Assembly (NCBI GenBank): GCA_905221605.1
Contig: CAJNDS010000929.1
Location: 1 to 50,594 of the forward strand
Direction: 5' to 3'
Length of the DNA stretch: 50,594 bases
Origin: Symbiodinium natans
Taxonomy: Eukaryota; Sar; Dinophyceae; Suessiales; Symbiodiniaceae
Of the stretch, positions 29,833-40,132 are shown piece by piece. Made by a program: the position numbers and the translations under genes. Within the stretch, counting starts at the first letter, position 1, and every line of letters starts with the position of its first letter. Below the pieces are notes generated by a model. The model made no database searches, was not told the origin of the DNA, and was given only the letters and a program-made list of their open reading frames with translations.

Positions 29833-30852
29833 AGCACCCAAGTCGCCCGCGTTGTCCAAGACATCTGACGGGAGTTTCACCGGACAAAGTCCGTGAGCAC
29901 TGAATTGCCGCCGCGCTAAGGAAATTGCAGAAGCAGCACGATACCTGAACCGTCACAAGCCCTCAAGCCCTGAACTGTAGCGAGCCTTTAATGCCCCTTC
30001 GAATGGGCTCCGCGTGACACTTGATCCCCAATCATCCCCAATCCACGAGGCATAGTGGATTGCCCTCCATGGGCCCTATGAGACTCGACTATTAGGGTCC
30101 TTATTTCGGGTCCATTCAGGGCTTGGGGAAACAAGTAACCCAGTAACCCTTGTTCTAGACACTTGAGAAGCCTAAGCCCAAAACCCTGTCAACGCTCAAG
30201 CCTAGTTTTCTGGAAGAAGCAAGGTTCAGCCAAGAGAGCCAAGAGCCAGCTACATGACCCAGGTGCCGGTGCTTCTGGCCTCTCGCTCTCGGCGACTTCG
30301 CAGACACGCAAGGTGAAGCTGGCCGTTGAGCGTTTAGGAAGTTGGGTTTGGGGTGTTCGGTGGTGTTCGAGCTTTGGGTTGACTTTTTTCCGTGTGTTTT
30401 GAGGGTTAAAGGTTTGAGTGCCGAGTCTTCAGGGTCTACTGCCGTCCTTGGGTGTTCCCCTCGCTCTTGTAGAGCAATGCTAGACAAGTGACCTTAGGAA
30501 ACATTTTGTATCCTTGTATAACACCTCAAGGAAAGGATTTATCATTATGGCTTGGTACAACCAATTGTGCCAGCCGGAGCAGCGCGCATCAGAGTAGAAG
30601 TGACAATATCGATGGGGTATAGGGTGCGGTGTTTCATTGGGCTGAAGGTAGCGAAAATTTTCTCGCAGCGTCTGCGGCTCCGCCACACAGAGCGAGCAAC
30701 ACATTTTGAATTTTGGTCTCATCTCAGAACAGCTAGAAGTCCAGCCACTCTGAAACCAAGATTCCATTCTAAGGGGTTCTTGCGTTTTTAGAGGCACGGC
30801 GAGTTCCATAGTTATCATAGTTCCACTCAGTTGGCGGGGAGTTCTGAGCGCC

Positions 30853-31488
30853 ATGAGGGTCTGTGAAAGGGCCACTTGCCGCCACTGTGGCCGTCGAGTC
30901 GGACTGCTTGGAGTGAACGGGCTCGGCGTGGCACGGCGCTGGCACGAGGCAAGGTGCTCTTCCGCCTCCACCATTGCTTGCGCAGCTCCACCATCGGAAG
31001 AGGCAGCGCCTCCTGACCCCGCAGAGATGGCGACGGGCAGAGACCTGCTCCCCCAAATCGATCGGACTGTGGACGTGAAAAGCCTCTCGCTGGAGGTTAT
31101 GATTCAAACTCTATTCATGTCCAGGGACGACCTCCTCGAACTGCACGCGCTGAACCCGGAGCTATTCCGGGAGGTCCTGAACTATGTGGTGGTCACCTGG
31201 CGCCCCGGGGCCTTCTCCGGAGCCCCGCTGCGCCCCGCCCTTGGGCTGGGTCCGGGTCGTGACGACGCCACTGTCCTCCTTAGGGCCAAAGTGCCCGCGC
31301 TCCGAGAAATTTGTGAGCAGAGCGTTTCCCTTGCGTGTTTGGACAACCAGTTTGTCAAGTACGCTCAATTTGACGACATGGTAGATTGTGGCGAAGACCT
31401 GCGTGAGGTCGCTCTTGAGAGATGCCTGCAGCTTCAGCAGGTGGTGTGCCGACTTGGGTCCGGGGTAGCAAGCCGCGGGGGTGGTTAA
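30853..31488 (+). CDS. Conserved orphan ORF, 211 codons (superunit C, unit 2)
   Basis: The frame is intact and the predicted protein appears identical to those at 9799, 11455 and 20585. The spacer before it has an exon-like block (about 30220, with AAGGTTC in place of AAGCTTC) and an intron-like stretch ending in CTCTTGTAG (30473). The DNA around the ORF is nearly the same as at 20585, which points to very recent duplication or conversion. Confidence 0.55.
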   Translation: MRVCERATCRHCGRRVGLLGVNGLGVARRWHEARCSSASTIACAAPPSEEAAPPDPAEMATGRDLLPQIDRTVDVKSLSLEVMIQTLFMSRDDLLELHALNPELFREVLNYVVVTWRPGAFSGAPLRPALGLGPGRDDATVLLRAKVPALREICEQSVSLACLDNQFVKYAQFDDMVDCGEDLREVALERCLQLQQVVCRLGSGVASRGGG

Positions 31489-32499
31489 AGCACCCAAGTC
31501 GCCCGCGTTGTCCAAGACATCTGACGGGAGTTTCACCGGACAATTTCCGTAAGCACTGAACAAATTCCGCGCTAAGGGAAATTGCAGAAGCAGCACGATC
31601 CCTGAACCGTCACAAGCCCTCAAGCCCTGAACTGTAGCGAGCCTTTAATGCCCCTTCGAATGGGCTCCGCGTGACACTTGATCCCCAATCTACGAGGCAT
31701 AGTGGATTGCCCTCCATGGGCCCTATGAGACTCGACTATTAGGGTCCTTATTTCGGGTCCATTCAGGGCTTGGGGAAACAAGTAACCCAGTAACCCTTGT
31801 TCTAGACACTTGAGAAGCCTAAGCCCAAAACCCTGTCAACGCTCAAGCCTAGTTTTCTGGAAGAAGCAAGCTTCAGCCAAGAGAGCCAAGAGCCAGCTAC
31901 ATGACCCAGGTGCCGGTGCTTCTGGCCTCTCGCTCTCGGCGACTTCGCAGACACGCAAGGTGAAGCTGGCCGGTGAGCGTTTAGGAAGTTGGGTTTGGGG
32001 TGTTCGGTGGTGTTCGAGCTTTGGGTTGACTTTTTTCCGTGTGTTTTGAGGGTTAAAGGTTTGAGTGCCGAGTCTTCAGGGTCTACTGCCGTCCTTGGGT
32101 GTTCCCCTCGCTCTTGTAGAGCAATGCTAGACAAGTGACCTTAGGAAACATTTTGTATCCTTGTATAACACCTCAAGGAAAGGATTTATCATTATGGCTT
32201 GGTACAACCAATTGTGCCAGCCGGAGCAGCGCGCATCAGAGTAGAAGTGACAATATCGATGGGGTATAGGGTGCGGTGTTTCATTGGGCTGAAGGTAGCG
32301 AAAATTTTCTTGCAGCGTCTGCGGCTCCGCCACACAGAGCGAGCAAGACATTTTGAACTTTGGTCTCATCTCAGAGCAGCTAGAAGTCCAGCCACCCTGA
32401 AACCAAGATTCCATTCTAAGGGGTTCTTGCGTTTTTAGAGGCACGGCGAGTTCCATAGTTGTCATAGTTCCACTCAGTTGGGGGGGAGTTCTGAGCGCC

Positions 32500-33135
32500 A
32501 TGAGGGTCTGTGAAAGGGCCGCTTGCCGCCACTGTGGCCGTCGAGTCGGACTGCTTGGAGTGAACGGGCTCGGCGTGGCACGGCGCTGGCACGAGGCGAG
32601 GTGCTCTTCCGCCTCCACCATTGCTTGCGCAGCTCCACCATCGGAAGAGGCAGCGCCTCCTGACCCCGCAGAGATGGCGACGGGCAGAGACCTGCTCCCC
32701 CAAATCGATCGGACTGTGGACGTGAAAAGCCTCTCGCTGGAGGTTATGATTCAAACTCTATTCATGTCCAGGGACGACCTCCTCGAACTGCACGCGCTGA
32801 ACCCGGAGCTATTCCGGGAGGTCCTGAACTATGTGGTGGTCACCTGGCGCCCCGGGGCCTTCTCCGGAGCCCCGCTGCGCCCCGCCCTTGGGCTGGGTCC
32901 GGGTCGTGACGACGCCACTGTCCTCCTTAGGGCCAAAGTGCCCGCGCTCCGAGAAATTTGTGAGCAGAGCGTTTCCCTTGCGTGTTTGGACAACCAGTTT
33001 GTCAAGTACGCTCAATTTGACGACATGGTAGATTGTGGCGAAGACCTGCGTGAGGTCGCTCTTGAGAGATGCCTGCAGCTTCAGCAGGTGGTGTGCCGAC
33101 TTGGGTCCGGGGTAGCAAGCCGCGGGGGTGGTTAA
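32500..33135 (+). CDS. Conserved orphan ORF, 211 codons (superunit C, unit 3)
   Basis: The frame is intact. Alanine at residue 8 (CERAACRHC) and GAGGCGAGG in the DNA make it the sister of the ORF at 22231. The upstream leader carries a unique CAGAGCAGC (about 32373) where the others have CAGAACAGC. After it comes the chimeric unit. The function is unknown, as for the other members. Confidence 0.55.
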   Translation: MRVCERAACRHCGRRVGLLGVNGLGVARRWHEARCSSASTIACAAPPSEEAAPPDPAEMATGRDLLPQIDRTVDVKSLSLEVMIQTLFMSRDDLLELHALNPELFREVLNYVVVTWRPGAFSGAPLRPALGLGPGRDDATVLLRAKVPALREICEQSVSLACLDNQFVKYAQFDDMVDCGEDLREVALERCLQLQQVVCRLGSGVASRGGG

Positions 33136-34425
33136 AGCACCCAAGTCGCCCGCGTTGTCCAAGACATCTGACGGGAGTTTCACCGGACAATTTCCGTAAG
33201 CACTGAACAAATTCCGCGCTAAGGGAAATTGCAGAAGCAGCACGATCCCTGAACCGTCACAAGCCCTCAAGCCCTGAACTGTAGCGAGCCTTTAATGCCC
33301 CTTCGAATGGGCTCCGCGTGACACTTGATCCCCAATCTACGAGGCATAGTGGATTGCCCTCCATGGGCCCTATGAGACTCGACTATTAGGGTCCTTATTT
33401 CGGGTCCATTCAGGGCTTGGGGAAACAAGTAACCCAGTAACCCTTGTTCTAGACACTTGAGAAGCCTAAGCCCAAAACCCTGTCAACGCTCAAGCCTAGT
33501 TTTCTGGAAGAAGCAAGCTTCAGCCCAGAGAGCCAAGAGCCAGCTACATGACCCAGGCGCCGGTGCTTCTGGCCTCTCGCTCTCGGCGACTTCGCAGACA
33601 CGCAAGGTGAGCTGACCGTTGAGCGTTTAGGAAGTTGGGTTTGGGGTGTTCGGTGGTGTTCGAGCTTTGGGTTGACTTTTTTCCGTGTGTTTTGAGGGTT
33701 AAAGTTTCGGCTTACGTCTTCACGGTTTGAGTGCCGAGTCTTCAGGGCCTACTGCCGGCATTGGGTGTTCCCCTCGCTCTTGTGGGGCAGTGCTAGACAA
33801 GTGACCTTAGGAAACATTTTGTATCCTTGTATAACACCGAGAGAATTTATCATTATGGCTCGGCAACCCATTGTGCCAGCCGGAGCAGCGCGCATCAGAG
33901 TAGAAGTGACAACAGCGATGGGGTATAGGGTGTGGCGTTTCATTGGGCTGAAGGTAGCGAAAAGTTTCTTGCAGCGTCTGCGGCTCTGCCACACAGAGCG
34001 AGCAACACATTTTGAACTTTGGTCTCATCTCAGAAGCATATAAACCTTATCAACCCTAGAGCCCTCAACCGTACACCCTGTGTGCAGGTGCAGCCGGCCC
34101 CTTCCCGTTGGCAGCCTTGTCCTTCGGACCGTACTGAGGCATAGCTGCAGCCTGGACCTCACGGTGCTACTTGTCATGCTTCAAGATTCATTCAGCCCTC
34201 AACCCTGAACCTTTCTAGATTTCGGGTGTTTACAGTAGAAAGCAGCTCCACGACTATGCAAGCCATGTCGAGCTAACGCAGCGTCTGCGGTTCAGCCACA
34301 CAGAGCGGGCAACATAATAATAATATCTTGAACTGCAGGTTAGGGCTGTTTACCTTTGGGTCCCATCTCAGAACAGCTATAGATCCCATCGCCGGGGCCA
34401 GTGTGGGCCAGCCACCCTGAAACCG
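33136..34425 (+). other. Chimeric unit, superunit C
   Basis: Counterpart of 12091-13379 with the same junction at about 34034. No gene is seen. Confidence 0.65.
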
Positions 34426-35290
34426 AGATTCCATTCCAAGGGGTTCTTGCATTGCGCGGCGCTGGCACGAGGCACGGTGCTCTTCCCGCTCCACCCCCAT
34501 TGCCGCCAATGCCTGTCAAGCTAGAACCGCACCAGAAGAGACAGCGCCTCCTGAGATGGCCACGGGCAGAGACCTTCTGCCGCATGTGGACCGGCAAGTG
34601 GACATGCAAAACCTCTCAGTGGAGACGATGATACAGACGCTGTTCATGACCAGAGAGGACCTCCTCGAACTGCAAGCACTGAACCCGGAGCGGTGTCACC
34701 TGTCCTCCTTAGGGCCAAAGTGCCCGCGCTCCGAGAAATTTGCGAGCAGAGCGTGTCCCTGGAGTGCTTGGACAACCAGCTCGCAAAATCAGCTCGAGTG
34801 AACGGGCTGGGCGTGGCACGGCGAGGCGAGGTGCTCTTCCCGCTCCGACATTGCCTGCGCAGAACCAGCTACAGATACAACTACACCAGAAGAGGCAGCT
34901 CCTCCTCTGAAATTACAGAGACTCATTAGGGCCAACGTGCCCACATTCCGAGCCATCCGTGAGCAGAGCGTGTCCCTAGAGTGCTTGGACGATCAAGTCG
35001 TGAAGAGCATTCAGTTGATGAAATGGTGGATTTTGGCGAGGACCTGTGCGAGGTCGCTTTGGAGAGATGCATGCAGCTTCAGCAGGTAGCACGCCGACTA
35101 GGGTCCGGGGTTGCAAGCCGTGGGGTGTTTAATTCACCCAAGTCGCCCGCGTTGACCTGCGTGAGGTCGCCCAGAAGAGATGCGTGCAGCTGCACAAGTC
35201 GTGGGGGTGGTTACATCACCCAAGTCTCAAGTCGCCCGTGCTGTCTACGACGTCTGACGGGAGTTTCACCGGACAAGTTCCGTGAGCACT
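34426..35290 (+). pseudogene. Decayed orphan ORF with internal deletions (superunit C)
   Basis: As in 13380-14290, but with a further deletion: after NPER (about 34693) about 26 bases are lost compared with the A copy, so the frame 34556-34801 runs on into ordinarily out-of-frame sequence. The C-terminal piece at 34981 and the jump to fold-back-type sequence at about 35153 are as in superunit A. Confidence 0.75.
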
Positions 35291-37070
35291 GAACTACCTC
35301 TGCGCTAAGGAAATTGCAGAAGCAGCTCCTCGTTGTGGGTTGATTTTCGAGTTTACGGTTTTAGGGTTTAAGGTTCCCCCCCCCCCTTGTGGTGTGGTTG
35401 TGGGTTGGTTTTGGGGTTTAGGGTTTTTGGTTTTCAGTTTAGGGTTGATAGCGTTTAGGGTCTATAGGGCTTTAGGGTTTAGGGTTAGGCGGTTGGGGGG
35501 GGACCATACCATGGGGGGGGGGGGGGGGTTGGCGAACCGAGAGCCGGGATCATATGTGCTCAAATCCGGGGTCAAAAGGCGCCAACTAAACCAAAAGCGG
35601 GGGTCTCCCTTTTCTGGGGTACAGGAAGCGTAAGCGCTGAAACGCTGGGCCCTTCCGTACGGGTCGGCATCCTAAAAGCTGCCTCTTAACCCAAAAGCTT
35701 CCCCTAACCCTATAAACCCTATAAACCCTATAAACCCTAAACCCTAAACCCTGAATTGAGAGGCTTAGGGTTGGGGCCCGAGGTCGACCTTGTCCACCCG
35801 AAGCCAGTGCAGGCGCTCGCGAGTTCAGGGAGCGAAATTTGTAGGCTACCAGGCTTCTGTAAAGGGCTGAGAGGGTTTGGGGGACTGCGGGTTTCGGAGT
35901 TTGGTTCAGGGTTGTAGGGCCTCTGGACGTTTCGGTGCTGTGGATGTTTGCTATGTGTGTTTTATGTTGGGCCGGATAGGGCCCTATTTTGGTATGAGTG
36001 GGGTGCAGCCAACAGCCTCAGTTTAGAAAATCCTCCATCTAGCCTGGCTTGTCGAGTGCCTACTGAGTTCCCTGAGCCATGATGAGCACTTTCAGGTTTC
36101 ATAGCTCCTTGCTGATAGTTGGGATTGTCTGCGGCGGTGGAATCCCTGCCATGCCAGTTGCAAACCTTAAGCCCTAAACCCTCAACCCTACACCCTTTGT
36201 GCAGGTGAAGCCTGTGGCCCCTTCCCCTTGGCAGCCCTGTCCTTCGGACCGTACTGGAGCATAGCTGCGCAGGCCATGTCGAGCTTATGCAGCGCCTTCG
36301 GCTCAGCCAAGCAGAGCGAGCAACATAGCTTGAACTGCCATCAGAAATGGCTTACATCCTAGGTCCCACCACCGGGGGGCCACCCAGACACCAAGATTCC
36401 CCTCCGAAGGGGTTCCCTCCGAAGGGGTTTGAGCACTACCCAAACCCGGTGAACACTGAAGCCTAGTCCCCCTGGAAGAAGCAAGCTTCAGCCAAGAGCC
36501 AGGCGCCGGCGCCTCTCGCCTCTCGCTGTCGGCGCCGTCGCAGACGCGCAAGGTGAATCTGCCCGTTGAGCGTTTAGGAAGTTGGGCGGGGGGGGGGGCG
36601 GGGAGGGGGTGTTGGGCGATTGGGGGGTTTCGAGTTTGGGTTGATCCTGTACCCGTATTTTGAGGGTAAGAGTTTCGGCTTAAGGCTTCAGGGTTTGGGC
36701 TTGGGTGCCTAGTCTTCAGGGTCTACTGGCGGCCTTGGGTGTTGCTTTGCTCTTGTAGGGCAATGCTAGACAACTGGAAATGCTTGCAGGAAGAGTGCCC
36801 TTAGGAAATACGTGTTGTGCCTTTATACTATAGAACCTCAAACAAAGGGATTTGTCGTTATGGCTCGGCAACACACATCAGAATAGAGAGACAATAGCGA
36901 TGGCAGTCGGAAGAGGTTAGTTAGGGTTTAGGGTGTGGTGTTTCATGGGGCTGAAGGTAGCGAAGGTTTCTTGCAGCGTCTGCGGCTCAGCCACACAGAA
37001 CGAGCAACAGATCTTGAACTGCAATCAGAACGGGTTGGAGCTGTTTACCTTTGTGTCTCATCCCAGAACA
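35291..37070. other. G-rich region with TTTAGGG variants (superunit C)
   Basis: Counterpart of 14291-16020, with longer homopolymers (about 16 G at 35513), extra CCCTATAAA units at 35706-35740 and an 18-base tandem duplication (CTCCGAAGGGGTTC) at about 36400-36428. No convincing gene is seen. Confidence 0.6.
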
Positions 37071-37076
37071 GCTATG

Positions 37077-37103
37077 TATAATATATATATATATATGTAT
37101 ATC
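37077..37103. repeat. Short (TA)n tract, candidate empty site of the 2.88-kb element
   Basis: CATCCCAGAACAGCTATG lies on the left and ATCCCATCGCCGGGGCC on the right, with about 27 bases of TA repeat between. These are the outer flanks of the insertion at 16109-18985. Confidence 0.7.
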
Positions 37104-37920
37104 CCATCGCCGGGGCCACTGAGGCCAGCCACCCTGAAGCCGAGATTCCATGCCAAGGGGTTCTTACGTTTTCAGAGGCACGACGAGACCAACATAGTTC
37201 CCACATAGTTGCACTCAGCGAGAGGGCCGCTTGCCGCCACTGCGGTCGTCGATTCGGACTCTTCGCAGTGAACGGACTGGGCGTGGTTCGGTGCTGGAGG
37301 CGAGGTGCTCTTCCCGCTCCGCCATTGCCTGCGCAGAACCAGCTCTACAGATACAACTATATATACACCAGAAGAGGCAGCGCCTCCTGCCACAGGCCAA
37401 AACCTGCTTCCACAGGTCGATTGCAAGGTGGACATGAAGGAGCTCTCATTGGAGACCATGATTCAAACTTTTTGTTCATGACCAGAGAAGACCTCCTTAG
37501 GTCGTCCCTGGACATGAACGGAGTTTGTATCATGGTCTCCAGTGAGAGCTCCGTCAGCCCCGCTGCGCCCCACGTGTGTGGTGGTAACCTGCGCCCAGCC
37601 TTGGGGCTGGGTCCGGGTTGTGACGACGCCACCATCCTCATTAGGGCCAACATGCCGCATTCCGGACCATTTGCAAGCAGAGTGTGTCCCTAGAGTGCTT
37701 GGACGATCAACTCGTGAAGAGCGCTCAGTTTATTGATGAAATGGTGGAGTTTGGTGAGGACCTGCGCGAGGTCGCTCTGGAGAGATGCATGCAGCTTCAG
37801 CCGGTAGCACGCCGACTAGGGTCCGGGGTTGCAAGCCGTGGGGGTGGTTAGATCACCCAAGTCGCCCTTGCTGTCCAAAACATCTGACGGGAGTTTCACC
37901 GGACAAGTTTTGTGAGCACT
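37104..37920 (+). pseudogene. Decayed orphan ORF with inverted segment
   Basis: This is a relative of 19051-19900. The GGAGCTCTCATTGGAGACC segment (about 37439) is inverted around about 37500 with arms of about 55 bases. Parts of the N-terminal region (the ALRKGR segment) and of the Gly/Pro loop are deleted. The C-terminal part carries GTTTATTGATGAA in place of GTACGACGAA, and CAGCCGGTAGC in place of CAGCAGGTAGC. No full-length product is possible. Confidence 0.7.
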
Positions 37921-38330
37921 GAACGACCATTGCGCGAACGAAATTGCAGAAGCAGCATGTGCTAAGCAGGCCCTGAACATCCCTGAGCCGTCGCACACCC
38001 TAAATCCCGACATGGTCCTCGAGCTTGAATTCATTATTAGACCATCAAGCCCAGCCGCTGCCTGAAAAGCTCTTCGGGCTCACAAGCTTCGAGGCGCCCC
38101 TAGATCGGCCACGAACCCTAAATCCCAAACCGACAAAGCATGTTTGATTGCCCGCAACACATTATAGTATATAGGCCTTCTGACGATCATGGTGAACGAT
38201 TCAGGTCCTTGTTCAAGTCCTTGTTGAAGGGTTGGGGCAGTCAAATAGCCCTTGTTCTAAACCCTTGAAGCCTAAACCCAAATTTCTGTGAACCCGTGCT
38301 CCCTGTAAACCTTAGACGAACGTGGGATAT
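37921..38330. other. Gene-free spacer, truncated relative of 9171-9494
   Basis: It keeps the AGACCATCAAGCCCAGCCGC and TATAGGCCTTCTGACGATCA stretches. At about 38230 it changes to sequence like 5790-5860 (TTGAAGCCTAAACCC). No gene is seen. Confidence 0.5.
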
Positions 38331-38905
38331 TAAGCGCCATGGGGCCCTGTGAAAGGGCTGCTTGCCGCCACTGTGAGCTTCGAGTGGGACTCTTCGGAGA
38401 ATGGGCTGTGGCACGGCGCTGGCCACTGCCTGCACGGCTCCGCTACAACTGCGCCAGAGAGGCACCCCCTCCGGACCCTGCTGAGATGGCCACGGGCAGA
38501 AACCTGCTTCCACAGTGTGGTGATAGCCTGGCGCCGCGGGGCCTCATCCGGAGCCCGGCTGCGCCCCGCCCTGAGGCTGGGTCCGGGTCCTGACGAGACC
38601 ACCGTCGTTATAGGGCCAAAGTGCCCGCATTCCAAGCCATTTCTAAACAGACCGTATCCCTAGAGTCTCTAGGGCTACGGTTTTTTTGAAATGGCCTGGA
38701 CAACCAGCTCATAAACATCAGCTCAGTATGATGAAATGGTGGATTTTGGCGAGGACCTGCGCGAGGTCGCTCTCGAGAGATGCATGCAGCTTCAGCAGGT
38801 GGCATGCCGACTGATTATAGGGTCCGGGGTTGCGGGACCCAAGTCCCCCTCGTTGTCCAAGACATCTAACGAGAGTTTCACCGGACAAGTTCCGTGAGCA
38901 CTGAA
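38331..38905 (+). pseudogene. Compact decayed orphan ORF
   Basis: The N-terminal cysteine region is present (MGPCERAACRHCELRVGLF at 38339), but the helical central segment is almost wholly deleted: after MATGRNLLPQ the sequence goes directly to the CGDSLAPRG loop in another frame. The C-terminal part (about 38725-38830, DEMVDFGEDLREVALERC) follows after an insertion near 38670. This is the only decayed copy here with the N-terminus kept and the middle lost, and it has no inverted segment. Confidence 0.7.
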
Positions 38906-39319
38906 CTACCACGCGCTCAGGAAATTGCAGAAGCAGCACGTGCTGAGCAGGCCCTGCACTTCAGCCGTCGCAAGCCCTAAATCCCCAAACGGTCCTCGAG
39001 CTTTAATAATCTTGACCTACGGAACGGGCTCTGGGCGCGCTGCGTCCTGGTGCCTCGAAGAAACAAGCTTCAGCCAAGCGACAGCTACATGACGCAGGCG
39101 CCGGCGTCCCTGGCTGTCGCTCTCGGCGACTTCGCATGCGCGCCAGGTGAACCTTCCCATTTAGGGTTGAGGAAGTTAAGGGAGGGGCGGGGGAGGGAGG
39201 GGGGGGAGGCGGGGTTAGGCAGTTTAGGGTTTCGAGCTTTGGGGTGAGGATTAAAGTTTCGGCTTAAGGTTCCCGGGTTGGAGGTTCTACTGCCGACCTC
39301 GGGCGTTTTTCTCTTCTAG
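38906..39319. other. End of the repeat landscape; exon-like block and intron-like stretch
   Basis: Homologous to 2430-2760. The exon-like block AAGCTTCAGCCAAGCGACAG (39064) ends at GTGAACC (39148), followed by a G-rich stretch and the strong acceptor-like GTTTTTCTCTTCTAG ending at 39319. Confidence 0.5.
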
Positions 39320-39526
39320 ACAACTGGCAACGCTTGCAAGAAGAGTGACCTTACACAACCCCACGTCGTGAGTAGCGACAGTCTGGTCCGGACTAGTTGG
39401 ATCCCTCAAGCCGTCCAGGATTCATCCTGGCTGCCGGAGTGGCCAGCAGTGGTGCGGGGCCGAGCACATGTTGGGCGCGCTAAGCGGGTGGTAGATGGTG
39501 AGCTGTCAGAGCTTAAAGCTGCCTGA
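39320..39526 (+). pseudogene. Exon-like remnant after a strong splice acceptor
   Basis: Directly after TTTTTCTCTTCTAG the phase-0 frame is open for 68 codons, from TTGNACKKSDLTQPHVV to RVVDGELSELKAA and TGA. After the TGA the same frame stays protein-like (SEEVLARKMRWLKVPF) until a second TGA at about 39581, so the first stop may be a mutation in a former exon. The first ~35 bases match the end of the leader at 15717 (ACAACTGG and GCTTGCA), linking this to the repeat units. A second frame through the junction reads DNWQRLQEE and a stop. No family is recognised. Confidence 0.3.
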
Positions 39527-40132
39527 AGTGAAGAGGTCCTTGCACGGAAAATGCGGTGGCTCAAAGTGCCCTTCCCTCTGTGACCAAAGTGTCGGGCTGG
39601 TTTCGCTTGAGCCATCGACAGGATCCAGATCGTGCCATGGGCATGAAGTGCATGCAGCTCGCCATGGCTTAACTGCTTCAGGGTTTAGGGTTTAGGGTTT
39701 AGGGTTTAGGGTTTAGGGTTTAGGGTTGGGTTTTGCGACTCCAGCCTGTGTCGTCACTCTTGGTGTTGCTATTTCGGTAGCCGCTTGGGTGGCCGCTGAG
39801 GTGCTCCGTGCTCCGGGATCAGATCCCCCAAACAGATAGCATTCCGGAGCCCTGGATGCTAAACCCTATAAGCCCTAATTCCAAGGTGGAGCTTGATGTT
39901 GGTGATTTTCGGGGTCCTGAAGACTTCGCAGGCCATGCACATTCGGGGGCGCGTAAACGGGCTCAGAGTTTCAGGGTGATGGGCTATTATACCCTATAAT
40001 CCCTTTAAAGGCCCTTTATATTTATAGGGTTCGTTATGGGGATTTTCTGGCCCAATAGCTCATCCTGGTACAGTAGGGTTTGGGTTTCCCTTCATGCTTC
40101 GGGGGTCTCTGCAGTCGTTGCAATTTTCGGCT
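39527..40132. other. Gene-free region
   Basis: No convincing gene is seen. It contains the TTTAGGG array at 39681-39730 and ATAGGG-rich sequence at about 39990-40035. Confidence 0.5.
39681..39730 (+). repeat. Interstitial (TTTAGGG)n, about six perfect units
   Basis: Perfect tandem GGGTTTA units end in TAGGGTTGGG. This is among the purest telomere-type arrays in the window. Confidence 0.95.

Larger units (their letters stand above)
29197..33135 (+). repeat. Array of three 1.65-kb units (superunit C)
   Basis: ORF starts are at 29197, 30853 and 32500, spaced 1656 and 1647 bases. The three unit types (1, 2, 3) occur in order. Superunit A lacks type 3 and superunit B lacks type 1, so this is the most complete array. 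Confidence 0.85.
25005..37070 (+). repeat. Superunit C of the segmental duplication (longest copy)
   Basis: It has all the parts of superunit A plus a third 1.65-kb unit. Offsets to superunit A are 19392-19437 up to 30853, and about 21045 downstream. The right end is followed by another (TA)n and a further decayed ORF. Confidence 0.85.
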
